A stretch of 64,000 bases of DNA from Paenibacillus macerans (GCF_023715465.1 NZ_JAMBOE010000014.1:62001-126000); one strand, 5' to 3'; numbered from the stretch's first letter, positions 44,635-52,910 are shown. Notes: generated by a model from the sequence alone, not told the origin. A program made the numbers and translations.

Positions 44635-45993
44635 TTGAAATCCGTGGCTACGATTCGCACTCAATTGGAAGAGTATTTGAAAAGCAACCGGATGACGCTG
44701 AATCAGTTTTCCGAGAAGACGGGAATTAACTCAGGGACGTTAAGCGGGATTATCAACGGCCATCGGCCCATTGCCATGCAGCAGTTGGACCGGATCACGG
44801 CGGGGATGGGATTGCCCGAAGGTTTTTTCTATGAGGAGTATATTGAGGAATGCTTTTTTCATGCTGCGCCGGATTGGCGTAGGCTGGGCCCTTTCTTGAA
44901 GCGATGCGCCGAGCTAAACAAGCTGGAATGTATCGAGCGGGCGGTTCGGTTATTGTTGGACAACCTCTCCTATATTCCGCTGCTTTTTGATTTGGCCGAA
45001 CAGTTTTTTCATGAAGGCAAGCGGGAGGCGGCCGTACTATTATACGAAGCGGTCTCGGAGGGTGAACGGATGCAGCACTCCGAGCGGCTGGCGCTCAGCC
45101 GGTATCGTTTATTTACACTGGGTTTGTCGAAGGACCAAAACAAGAACTTATTGCTGGCCGCCCAATTTGAACCTTATGTGGACCGGCTGGATGAACCTTA
45201 TCAGTTGGATGCGTTAAATGATTTACTCAATGTGTTTGGTTCTCTCCGTCGATGGAACAAGCTCGAGGAGTTGGCGGAAAAATTAAAAGTAAGGGCAACT
45301 ATTTATTATCGGTTGAACGGCAACAAAAAGCCGTCGGAAACCAAAAAGCAGAATATTTTTTATGTTATGTATGCATATTTGATGTTAGGTGAAGCACGTT
45401 TTTATTCAGGGGATTATGAAAATGCCCTGTATTACGTTTCCTTATATACGGATTACAGCTGGGTGAAAAATCCCAATGAAGACGAAAAGGTCGTGATCCA
45501 CCAGTTTCAGGAGTGTGCTGAGGGTAACCGTTATATGTATCAAATAATGTCCGGAAAAGTTGAGGTTTTGCCGGAATACGAGAAGTACATTTCTACCCGG
45601 GAAAACGAAATTTTCATCGCTTTATGCGAGCTTATCGTTGCGGCCAACCGGTTCGATTTTAACATCGATTTTATACTTGAGAAGTACAAGACTTATTTGA
45701 ATTACCAAGAGCAGCACAACCGTGTCGGAAAGATCTTCGAACAGTATACTAAAGACCGTTACCTAAATTTAATAACGGGTTTGGGGGAATACTATTTAAA
45801 GAAAAAAGATTTTGATCGGGGCCTGAGGTATGCCCTGGATAGTTTGGATCTCGCGATTAAAATCCGTAGCGGACACGGAATGCTGAAAAGTGTGGAATTG
45901 TTTGGGCAATATCGAAGTTATGCCTCTGATGAAGTGAACCGGGAGTACGAATTGCTCCATGAGAAAATGAGTTTTACGGATATCAGCGTATAA
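44635..45993 (+). CDS. AloR-like XRE-TPR peptide receptor, no peptide gene attached
   Basis: 452 aa, TTG start after AAGGAGGGG. N-terminal XRE helix-turn-helix (about 5-60: T-L-N-Q-F-S-E-K-T-G-I-N-S-G-T-L-S-G-I-I) and a long all-helical TPR-like region (about 100-440). This is the build of RRNPP quorum-sensing receptors (Rap, NprR, PlcR, AimR, AloR). It is clearly paralogous to the gene at 46162. Unlike that copy, it ends without an overlapping small reading frame: after an ATG in the +1 register the frame closes within three codons. A terminator follows directly. Confidence 0.8.
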   Translation: MKSVATIRTQLEEYLKSNRMTLNQFSEKTGINSGTLSGIINGHRPIAMQQLDRITAGMGLPEGFFYEEYIEECFFHAAPDWRRLGPFLKRCAELNKLECIERAVRLLLDNLSYIPLLFDLAEQFFHEGKREAAVLLYEAVSEGERMQHSERLALSRYRLFTLGLSKDQNKNLLLAAQFEPYVDRLDEPYQLDALNDLLNVFGSLRRWNKLEELAEKLKVRATIYYRLNGNKKPSETKKQNIFYVMYAYLMLGEARFYSGDYENALYYVSLYTDYSWVKNPNEDEKVVIHQFQECAEGNRYMYQIMSGKVEVLPEYEKYISTRENEIFIALCELIVAANRFDFNIDFILEKYKTYLNYQEQHNRVGKIFEQYTKDRYLNLITGLGEYYLKKKDFDRGLRYALDSLDLAIKIRSGHGMLKSVELFGQYRSYASDEVNREYELLHEKMSFTDISV

Positions 45994-46004
45994 AAGTTAA
46001 ATTA

Positions 46005-46042
46005 CCTTGATCGGTTCCGCACCATCGAGGTTTTCTTTTTTT
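46005..46042 (+). terminator. Terminator after the first XRE-TPR gene
   Basis: CCTTGAT and ATCGAGG (one G-U pair) around a 9-nt loop, then TTTTCTTTTTTT. Confidence 0.8.
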
Positions 46043-46082
46043 AGAAAAAGTTAATTTTGTAACATTTTCTTCCTTTTCCTTA

Positions 46083-46111
46083 TTGACCGATGTTATATTA
46101 GCCTATACTAT
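46083..46111 (+). promoter_or_regulatory. Promoter of the second XRE-TPR receptor gene
   Basis: TTGACC, 17-nt spacer, TACTAT, about 50 nt before the TTG start. Confidence 0.65.
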
Positions 46112-46161
46112 TAGTCATATATGGCTGTTTATTCCATTATTGTGTAAAAGGAGGTGTTCAC

Positions 46162-47544
46162 TTGAAAGCGGCAACGATGATTCGCTCCCAGTTGGAGGCT
46201 TATTTAAAAAACAAAGGTATCACACTCAATCAATTCTCCGAACTTACGCAGATCAATTCCGGAACGTTAAGCGGTATTATCAATGGGCATCGGCCTATTG
46301 CCATGCAACAGCTTGACCGGATTACGACGGGGATGGGGCTCCCCGAAGGATATTTTTATGAGATGTATATTGATGAATGTTTTTTTCAGGCCGCGCCGGA
46401 CTGGCGCAGATTGGGACCGTTTTTGCAGCGGTGCGCCGAGCTGAATAAGCTCGACTGTATTGAGCAATCGGTTCGGTTAATGATGGATAATCTTGCTTAC
46501 ATACCGTTGTTGTTTAACTTGGCCGAGCAGTTTTTTCATGAGAACAAATGGAAAGCGGCTGCTATACTTTATGAATCAATCGCAGAAAGTGAGCAGAAGC
46601 AGCATTCCGAGCGGCTGGCGCTTTGCCAATACCGGTTGTTTACGTTGGGATTGTCCAAGGATCAGAATCGAAATTTGTTGCTGGCTTTGCAATTTGAACA
46701 TTTTGTGGATCGGCTTGATGAATCTTATCAACTGGATGCAATTAAAGAGTTGATCAATGTATTTGTCACGGTCAATCGGTGGGATAGGGTTAAAGAACTG
46801 GCTGAAAAACTAAAGGTAATGGCAACTATTCACTATGAGTTAAACGGCAACAAAAAGCCGAAGGAAACGAAAAAACCGATTATTTTTTATATCATGTACT
46901 CTTATTTGGAATTAGGAGATACATATTTTTATTTAGAAGATTATGAGAATGCCTTATATTATGTCTCCTTGTATACGGATTGTAGTTGGGTGAAGGAACC
47001 AAATGAAGACGAGCTGGTCGTGATTCACCAGTTTCAGGAATGTGCTGAGGGGAATCGTTACCTGTATCAATTAATGTCCGGCAAAGTAGAAATTCTTCCT
47101 GAATATTTAGAGTATATTTCCACAAGAGAAAATGAAGTATTCGTTGCCTTAAGTGAGATCGTAACTGCGGCAAACAAGTTCGACATGAATATTGATTTCG
47201 TGCTTGAACAATATGGGTCTCATTTAAAGTATAGCGAACAACATAATCGTCTTGGAAAGATCATGGAGCAAGTTACAGACGATTGCTATCTAAATTTATT
47301 AGCAGGTTTAGGTGAATACTATTTAAAAAAAGGCGATTTTCAACAAGGGTTGGTGTATGTTCTCGATTGTTTTGCATTCGCTATTGAAATTCGCAGCGGT
47401 TACGGTATTCTTAAATGTATAGGCTTCTTTGAACAACACCGGAATTTTGCAAATGAAGCAGCGAACCAAAGGTATAAAAATTTAATCGGCGAGGTGCAAA
47501 AACTTAATGAGAAGAAAATTGGCTTTATGGGTAGCTTTATGTAG
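46162..47544 (+). CDS. AloR-like XRE-TPR quorum-sensing receptor
   Basis: 460 aa, TTG start after AAAAGGAGG. Same architecture as the gene at 44635: XRE DNA-binding domain (L-N-Q-F-S-E-L-T-Q-I-N-S-G-T-L-S-G-I-I-N-G-H-R-P) and TPR-like helices to the C-terminus; the two share long identical stretches. By family, the TPR part binds a re-imported short peptide and changes DNA binding or partner binding of the protein. A 45-codon propeptide gene overlaps its last 38 nt in another frame, which is the classic receptor-peptide layout. Low GC compared with core genes. Confidence 0.85.
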   Translation: MKAATMIRSQLEAYLKNKGITLNQFSELTQINSGTLSGIINGHRPIAMQQLDRITTGMGLPEGYFYEMYIDECFFQAAPDWRRLGPFLQRCAELNKLDCIEQSVRLMMDNLAYIPLLFNLAEQFFHENKWKAAAILYESIAESEQKQHSERLALCQYRLFTLGLSKDQNRNLLLALQFEHFVDRLDESYQLDAIKELINVFVTVNRWDRVKELAEKLKVMATIHYELNGNKKPKETKKPIIFYIMYSYLELGDTYFYLEDYENALYYVSLYTDCSWVKEPNEDELVVIHQFQECAEGNRYLYQLMSGKVEILPEYLEYISTRENEVFVALSEIVTAANKFDMNIDFVLEQYGSHLKYSEQHNRLGKIMEQVTDDCYLNLLAGLGEYYLKKGDFQQGLVYVLDCFAFAIEIRSGYGILKCIGFFEQHRNFANEAANQRYKNLIGEVQKLNEKKIGFMGSFM

Positions 47545-47644
47545 CTTGGTGGCGGTTACAATTCTTCCGGGTTCTAATCTAATTTCTATTGAAAAACAGC
47601 CAACTCCTGTATTGACTATAAATAGTCACGGGCGCGGAATGTAA
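47507..47644 (+). CDS. Secreted signalling propeptide (Alo/Phr-type), predicted mature end SHGRGM
   Basis: 45 codons, ATG 10 nt after GAGGTG inside the receptor gene. The product starts M-R-R-K, then a hydrophobic signal sequence (L-A-L-W-V-A-L-C-S-L-V-A-V-T-I-L-P), a short linker and the C-terminal end T-I-N-S-H-G-R-G-M. This is the usual propeptide layout: Sec export, then release of the last five to seven residues. From memory, the P. polymyxa Alo13 peptide is SHGRGG, differing in one residue; this was not checked against a database. A terminator follows after 15 nt. Confidence 0.8.
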   Translation: MRRKLALWVALCSLVAVTILPGSNLISIEKQPTPVLTINSHGRGM

Positions 47645-47659
47645 TTACATAGCCTAAAT

Positions 47660-47697
47660 AGCGTTCCTGGATTATTGATCCAGGGGACGCTTTTTTT
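47660..47697 (+). terminator. Terminator of the receptor-peptide operon
   Basis: AGCGTTCCTGGAT and ATCCAGGGGACGCT form a long stem (one mismatch/bulge), followed by seven T. Confidence 0.9.
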
Positions 47698-47755
47698 AAT
47701 CCTATGGAAGCTGAACTAATTGTAATCGCAAGAAGAACACCAACTTGGCTTATTC

Positions 47756-47937
47756 AACTGCAAAAGTGCATTCTATCTTCCTTAGATTACCGCTCTAAGG
47801 CGACTGAAATGCAAAACTACATTTGAAAAGGGGCTATTTGATAAAAAGAGAAATTTGAGCGGAAATGGACTGCACATTTGCATTTGGCGGGCTATGATCG
47901 GGGCGTTCGGGCGAAAATGAGGTGAACTTTTGCATTT
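47756..47937. repeat. Four-unit palindromic intergenic element, copy 7 (TGCAAAAGTG class)
   Basis: Units at 47756-47779 (AACTGCAAAAGTGCATTC..), 47807-47830 (AAATGCAAAACTACATTT..), and inverted at 47862-47885 and 47914-47937 (..CATTTGCATTT, ..CTTTTGCATTT). Spacing is 51, 55, 52. The unit sequence is unrelated to the TAACGG classes but length, orientation and spacing are nearly the same. It fills the centre of the 435-nt gap after the peptide gene. Confidence 0.75.
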
Positions 47938-48079
47938 CGTGGATTGCTTAACAAGTTCCGGATCGATGTTCTTTCACTCCCTCCTCCCTCTGTAAGAAAG
48001 TTCCACTGCTGACAAACGGGCCACACCCTGGGGTTTAACATCATAAATTAGAATGATGGCGGTAGGAGGGAAATCGTTG

Positions 48080-48265
48080 ATGGAAAGCCCCGAAAAACTA
48101 AAAATAAGGATTGAATTAGCCCGGAAGAGGCTTGTCCAATTAGAGATGATCTACGGGCTCGGTCACGCTCTGGTCCTGAAACAATCCGTGCGGTTGGACG
48201 AGCTCATTAATCAGTACTACAGGTTCGGCATCATGGTTTCCGCAAAGAAAAGAGCCGATGTATAG
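48080..48265 (+). CDS. Spo0E-like aspartyl-phosphate phosphatase
   Basis: 61 aa from the ATG at 48080 (M-E-S-P-E-K-L-K-I-R-I-E-L-A-R-K), with AGGAGGG at the right distance; a TTG one codon upstream or ATG at 48053 are alternatives. It shows the two-helix Spo0E pattern: I-x-x-x-R-x-x-L ... G-x-x-x-x-x-V-L-K-Q-S-V-R-L-D-E-L-I-N-Q-Y-Y. The usual S-Q-E-L-D motif appears as S-V-R-L-D. The family dephosphorylates Spo0A-P or related regulators and so delays sporulation. Confidence 0.75.
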   Translation: MESPEKLKIRIELARKRLVQLEMIYGLGHALVLKQSVRLDELINQYYRFGIMVSAKKRADV

Positions 48266-48274
48266 ACCAATGGG

Positions 48275-48320
48275 CTCAGGCGCAGAACGCAGTAACTCAG
48301 GGCGCAGAACGCAGTAACTT
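48275..48320. repeat. Two tandem copies of a 22-nt repeat
   Basis: CTCAGGCGCAGAACGCAGTA followed by a second near-identical copy (one extra G), just after the Spo0E-like gene. No stem or function is obvious. Confidence 0.6.
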
Positions 48321-48349
48321 AGGAACGGAATTCAAGCTTTGCTGCAAGG

Positions 48350-49914
48350 TTATCCGTTATGAGCGGTCACAGGATGCAGGCTGACCGCATTCCGGCCGTT
48401 TCGTTTGGATTCGTAAAGGGCGGTGTCGGCATCCCGGAGCAGCGACTCGAGCGTATCGTGAGCCCCTGCATATTGGGCGGCGCCGAAGCTTGCGGTTATC
48501 GGGACTAACTCGCCTGCAGTATCGAACGGTTTTCCCTCCAAAGCCGTACGGAGTCGTTCCGCGACTTTCCCGGCTTCCCGGATGGAAGCTCCCGGCAGAC
48601 CGATGACAAATTCCTCGCCGCCATACCTGGCAAACAAGGCCTCCGGCGGAAGAATAGTTTTGCACACCCCGGCAACATGCATCAGGGCTTTGTCCCCGGC
48701 TTCATGGCCGTAGGTGTCATTGATTTTTTTGAAAAAATCGATGTCAAACAGGATGAACGAGCAGCACGTTCCGGCCGTCGCCGTTTCCTCCAACAGGACC
48801 CGGCCCCGTCTGAAAAAATCCATCCGGTTGCCGATGCCGGTCAAACCGTCGGTATAGGCGAGCCGCTCGAGCTCGTCCTGAAGCGCTTTTTGCTCGGTCA
48901 CGTCGATCAACAGAAGCAGCGTGCCCAGCGTCTCGCCTCCTTTGCCGAGAACGGGGGAGGACCGCACGAGAAAAAACCGCAGGTCCCCGCCAACCTTCCA
49001 CCCCAGCTCCTTTTCCATACCGTCGATATTTTCCACCGCGGGGAAGTCCGTACCCGTTAAGGCAAGCCACGTTTTCCTCAGCGGCTGGCCGATCGACCGG
49101 CTGCCGATCTCCGGCATCATTCCGGTCAACGCCTGATTGAAGTCAACGATCCGCTGGGCGCCGTCCAGGACAATGACACCTTCCCGCATGCCTTCGAAGA
49201 TGCTGTCTTTGGCGATCGGTACGATCGTCAGCATTCTGGAGGAAACGATCGCCCAGATGTACATGGCCGAAGTCAGGCACAGCACGACGGGCACCGGATC
49301 GGCCCCCCAGGGCGTCAGTCCCATCAAATAAAGAAAAGCGGCAACCATAGGTATCAGCTGTGAGACAAGGAGGGTGGCGTGCTGGATCCGGTACGTCTTT
49401 TTCGTATGCGTCCACCGCCTGAGCAGCAGGATAAACCCCGCCAGCAGGCAGCCGAACGTATAAGCGCCGTGAACGATATACCATTCGCCTATGACGATAT
49501 CAACCATCGGGGTAGGAGCGGACTCCCGCAAAAAAATCGACTTGTAAAACCGGTGGTGCGCATCGTTGGTGGCCACCATCAACAGCGTGATGACGGGAAT
49601 GATGAACATCGCGGCGACCGCTTTGCGCGGGACGTTTTTCCCCAGGTAACGGAAGACCAGAAGCAGGCTGAGAACGGCCGAAAACGGCATGCCAAAATAC
49701 TCCACCACGATCCAGCGCTTGATTTCCGCCAGCGAGTTGCTCGACAGTTCGAAAGCAAAGCCGAAAATGTATATACACAAAGCGGCATGTAAACCATAAA
49801 GGTCCGCGCGAATGGAATGTTTTTGCGGTTGATGAACGCGTAAATGCCCAGAAACAAGGACAGTACGCCGGAGGTGGCGACAAGCGTAATATATACGTTA
49901 ATTGGGGCTCCCAT
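48350..49914 (-). pseudogene. 7TM-PAS-GGDEF diguanylate cyclase gene, frameshifted in the first helices
   Basis: The 476-codon frame (49780-48350) carries the rest of an N-terminal 7TM domain, a PAS domain, and a GGDEF domain with intact R-Y-G-G-E-E-F. Its true beginning is in another frame: from the ATG at 49914 it reads M-G-A-P-I-N-V-Y-I-T-L-V-A-T-S-G-V-L ... R-T-F-M-V-Y-M. In the second frame the text continues A-A-L-C-I-Y-I-F-G-F-A-F-E-L. One missing G in ATG-GCC-GCT near 49786 would restore one protein of about 520 aa. If the shift is real, the cyclase is likely inactive or poorly made. Confidence 0.8.
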
Positions 49915-50121
49915 TGGTTATTGTTCTCCATACTCGGGATCACCCGAGAAAATTTCGCGATTCGCTGCCTGCTCGCTATCTATGATTGTACAGAAAGTGC
50001 AGAGGGTTGGGAATCTCTTTTATTTTGGAAAAAGGCAGCCGAATAGGATGCGCATGAAAAAGCAATAACACGGGAGCCGCAGGTGCACCTATTTTATGAT
50101 TAATGGATGATCGTCAAGCCT

Positions 50122-51507
50122 TCACATTGTTTCCAACAGCCAATCCGGCAAATATGCCTTGGTGTTGTGCAGCATGGTCACGAAAAGCTCCTCCGCTTGC
50201 TCCGGCGTCAAGGCGGAGAGCAGGGGATCGTTCATGAACGCCCGCAGCGCCAGCGCCCGGTCTTGGTTCAGCGAGGCTTTGACCAGCGCTTCCTGGTTGT
50301 AAACGTGGCGGGTGACCAGGTTGTTGATGTCGTCCGGCAGGCTGCCGGCCAATACCGGCTGTACGCTGTCCGCGCTGAACACGGCGTTGGTCTCGACGAC
50401 AGCGCCCAGCGGCAGCGAAGCCACCTGGCCGCGGTTCGGCAGGTTGACGTTGGTCACTATCGGCCCGCTGGCCCCGGTCAGGCTGCGCAGCATGGCGATG
50501 CCCTCTTCACCACTGTTCTTCAGCGTAAATGCCTCTTCGCCGGAGACGAGGCGGCTGCTGCGATCCAATAGCTTTTTCTGGTTATCGGTCCGCCAGGAGA
50601 CGGGGGTTAAGCCGAACTTCCAGCGTTTGACATGTTCGGGATCGCGCAAGTACCAGGTGTTTGGCAGAAATTCGGCGAGATGGCGGTCCCCGGCGGCGGC
50701 GATCAGGCCAAACCGCAGGAACAAATCGAAATGGATCCGGTTGGCGGAGGCGAAGCTGTTGTTGATCCAGTGGTCTGTATCGGCGTGGCCGCTGAACCCT
50801 TCATAGGCGTATTTCACCGCAAATTCACGATAAAGCGGGAATAGGTTGGTGCCCCGGTAAGAAGCGCGGTCGAGCCAGGTGAAGTGGTTGATGCCGAGCA
50901 CATTCACCTCGATGTCCTGACGCCGTACGTCTTCGATGCCTTGCATATTCTTAAGCATTTCGGCGAGCAGGGACTGGGTGCCGAACACCTCATGACAGCA
51001 GCCAAACGCTTTGATGCCCGGGAACACTTCATACAACGTGCGGGTCAGCACGCTCATCGGGTTGGTGTAGTTGATGACCCAGGCGCTTGGTGCGTGGTCG
51101 CGGATGGCGGCGGCGATTTCGGCGTACATCGGGATGCTGCGCAGCGCGCGGATGGCGCCGCCCGGGCCGACGGTGTCGCCGACGGACTGATATACGCCGT
51201 AAGCTTCGGGCGCATGAACGTCCGACTGCATCTCGGCGAAGGTGCCGGGCAGAATCGAGATGATGACGAAATCGGCACCTTTCAGTGCCTCCGGCAGCGT
51301 CTCTACCGCTTCGTAGCGCCAGCGGCCGATGGCCTCGGGATGCTCCTGCAGCCGGTTGCCGATTTGCTCATTGGCTTTGGCGGCCGCCAAGTTGATATCG
51401 TACAAAGCGACGGTCCCCGAAAGCGCCGGCTCCAAAGCCAGGTCGCTCATCAAACCCCAGGCCCAGCCGCGCGATCCGCCTCCGATATAAGCGATTTTCA
51501 AATCCAT
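50122..51507 (-). CDS. lplD: GH4 alpha-galacturonidase, LplD-like
   Basis: 461 aa; the ATG at 51507 is chosen because AAGGAG lies 10 nt upstream (the GTG at 51519 overlaps that site). NAD-binding start K-I-A-Y-I-G-G-G-S-R-G-W-A. GH4 metal motifs F-G-C-C-H-E-V and L-G-I-N-H-F-T-W are intact. Q-S-V-G-D-T-V-G-P-G-G-A-I-R and A-G-D-R-H-L-A-E-F-L-P match B. subtilis LplD, which acts on alpha-galacturonides, better than MelA alpha-galactosidases. GH4 enzymes use NAD+ and Mn2+ in an oxidation-elimination mechanism. Divergent from an AraC gene and downstream of a cre site. Confidence 0.85.
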   Translation of the reverse strand: MDLKIAYIGGGSRGWAWGLMSDLALEPALSGTVALYDINLAAAKANEQIGNRLQEHPEAIGRWRYEAVETLPEALKGADFVIISILPGTFAEMQSDVHAPEAYGVYQSVGDTVGPGGAIRALRSIPMYAEIAAAIRDHAPSAWVINYTNPMSVLTRTLYEVFPGIKAFGCCHEVFGTQSLLAEMLKNMQGIEDVRRQDIEVNVLGINHFTWLDRASYRGTNLFPLYREFAVKYAYEGFSGHADTDHWINNSFASANRIHFDLFLRFGLIAAAGDRHLAEFLPNTWYLRDPEHVKRWKFGLTPVSWRTDNQKKLLDRSSRLVSGEEAFTLKNSGEEGIAMLRSLTGASGPIVTNVNLPNRGQVASLPLGAVVETNAVFSADSVQPVLAGSLPDDINNLVTRHVYNQEALVKASLNQDRALALRAFMNDPLLSALTPEQAEELFVTMLHNTKAYLPDWLLETM

Positions 51508-51555
51508 TGATTTATTCACTCCTTCGTGTTGTGTTACAATTACGATAGAGCAAAA

Positions 51556-51569
51556 TGAGAGCGATTACA
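51556..51569. promoter_or_regulatory. Catabolite-responsive element between lplD and araC-type gene
   Basis: TGAGAGCGATTACA matches 13 of 14 positions of TGWAANCGNTNWCA. It lies in the divergent promoter region, so CcpA repression of one or both genes is likely. Confidence 0.65.
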
Positions 51570-51662
51570 GCACGATTATTGCTGAATTGATCGCCGGATT
51601 CTACATTTTTTGCTGAAATGGACTGGGGAAGTAAATTCACTTGCGGCAGGGGGAGAACCGGG

Positions 51663-52526
51663 ATGAATATCGCAGGACAGCTCGCTCCCATCGAGCGTCA
51701 TTTCACGATCGAAGCGGCCAAGCAGCCGGGCCGCTTTACCATGTCCGGGGAGCATTTTCACGATGCCTGGGAAATCTACTATTTGGTGTCCGGGGAGCGC
51801 TGCTATTTTATCAAAAATCAAACCTATCATATCCGCGGCGGCGACGTGGTGCTGATCCCGATGGACGTGCTGCACAAAACTTCGCCCTCCGGCAGGCTGT
51901 CGCAGCCTCATGAGCGGATTCTGATCAATTTTCGCACGGAAGCGTTCGCCGGTGATCTGCCGGGCAGACAAGGGGAGATCAACCGCCTGTTCGGCGATTA
52001 TCCCGTGGTGCGGCTAACCGCGGAAGAACAAAATTTCATGCAGCCTCTGTTCTCCCGGATGCTTGCCGAACAAAGCCGGAGGGAGACCGGGTACGAGGAT
52101 TATTGCCGGCTTCTTTTGTCGGAACTGCTGCTCAACCTGGTACGCTTGGCGGAAAACCGTCCCGTTTATGATGGGGAAGCGGAGGCGGGGAAGCGGCCTT
52201 ACCGCGAAATCGCCGAGGTGGCCAAGTACATCACCGCCCATTACGAGGAGAACCTTAGCCTAAGCGGGCTTGCCGGCCGGTTCCACCTTAGCCCGTATTA
52301 CCTTAGCCACATATTTCCCCGGGTGACGGGGATGACGCTGGTCGCCTATATTAATCGCGTCCGCATCGAGCAGGCTTGCCGGCTCCTGCGGGAGACGGAG
52401 CTGCCGGTGACGGAGATCGCCTACCGTGTCGGCTACCAAAGCGGAACACATTTCGGCCGCGTGTTCAAGAAAGCGAAGGGCGTCTCGCCGCTGGGGTATC
52501 GAAGGGAGCGGGGAATGTTGAGGTGA
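51663..52526 (+). CDS. AraC-family transcriptional regulator
   Basis: 287 aa from the ATG at 51663 (M-N-I-A-G-Q-L-A-P-I-E-R-H-F). The N-terminal cupin-type sensor has H-F-H-D-A-W-E-I-Y-Y-L-V-S-G-E-R and G-D-V-V-L-I-P. The C-terminal double helix-turn-helix reads L-S-G-L-A-G-R-F-H-L-S-P-Y-Y-L-S-H-I-F and V-T-E-I-A-Y-R-V-G-Y-Q-S-G-T-H-F-G-R-V-F-K-K (in two blocks). Divergent from lplD, so it probably controls galacturonide use. Confidence 0.9.
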   Translation: MNIAGQLAPIERHFTIEAAKQPGRFTMSGEHFHDAWEIYYLVSGERCYFIKNQTYHIRGGDVVLIPMDVLHKTSPSGRLSQPHERILINFRTEAFAGDLPGRQGEINRLFGDYPVVRLTAEEQNFMQPLFSRMLAEQSRRETGYEDYCRLLLSELLLNLVRLAENRPVYDGEAEAGKRPYREIAEVAKYITAHYEENLSLSGLAGRFHLSPYYLSHIFPRVTGMTLVAYINRVRIEQACRLLRETELPVTEIAYRVGYQSGTHFGRVFKKAKGVSPLGYRRERGMLR

Positions 52527-52578
52527 TGGGGGGGTGGAAGTACGTGGGGAGGAGCTCGCTTATTTAAGTAAGCCATGC

Positions 52579-52602
52579 AAAAAGGGCCCCGAAGCGGGGT
52601 CC
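52579..52602 (-). terminator. Terminator of the minus-strand lacI-type gene
   Basis: Read on the minus strand: GGGACCCCG CTT CGGGGCCC followed by TTTTTG. It lies beyond element copy 8, so that element is inside the 3' untranslated region of the gene. Confidence 0.7.
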
Positions 52603-52665
52603 CACTGTAAAAATCGGCGTTTGCAAGGCCGGTTACAAAAACCAACCAACTGTGGCCATTAAAAA

Positions 52666-52861
52666 TAGCGGAATATTATGTTCTTATTATCCGGGTATGA
52701 GCATGTTCATCCCCATTAGCGGAATTTTTTGTCCTTATTTTCTTATGAATGGTCCCAGAACACGGGGATTTCGTTGCGATGCGAGAAAATAACGACATAA
52801 ATTTCCTCTATTTTTCTTTGAATGAGAAACATCGTAGGAATAACGACATTATTTTCCTTTA
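52666..52861. repeat. Four-unit palindromic intergenic element, copy 8 (GGAA class)
   Basis: Units at 52666-52689 and 52717-52740 (forward, TAGCGGAATA.. and TAGCGGAATT..) and 52787-52810 and 52838-52861 (inverted, ending ..TTTCCTCTA and ..TTTCCTTTA). Spacing is 51, 70, 51. Units are AT-rich but keep the ..CTTATTT or GTTATTT end. The inner pair is 20/24 complementary. It lies between two converging regulator genes. Confidence 0.8.
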
Positions 52862-52910
52862 TGTTTTCTCTGGAGCTTCTTAGGTAGCCCGGTGATTATT
52901 TTTTTGAAAA

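Noticed and set aside
50122..51507. Calling the GH4 enzyme a MelA alpha-galactosidase
   Set aside because: The G-G-G-S-R-G-W-A start and the Q-S-V-G-D-T-V-G-P-G-G motif fit LplD-type alpha-galacturonidases better.
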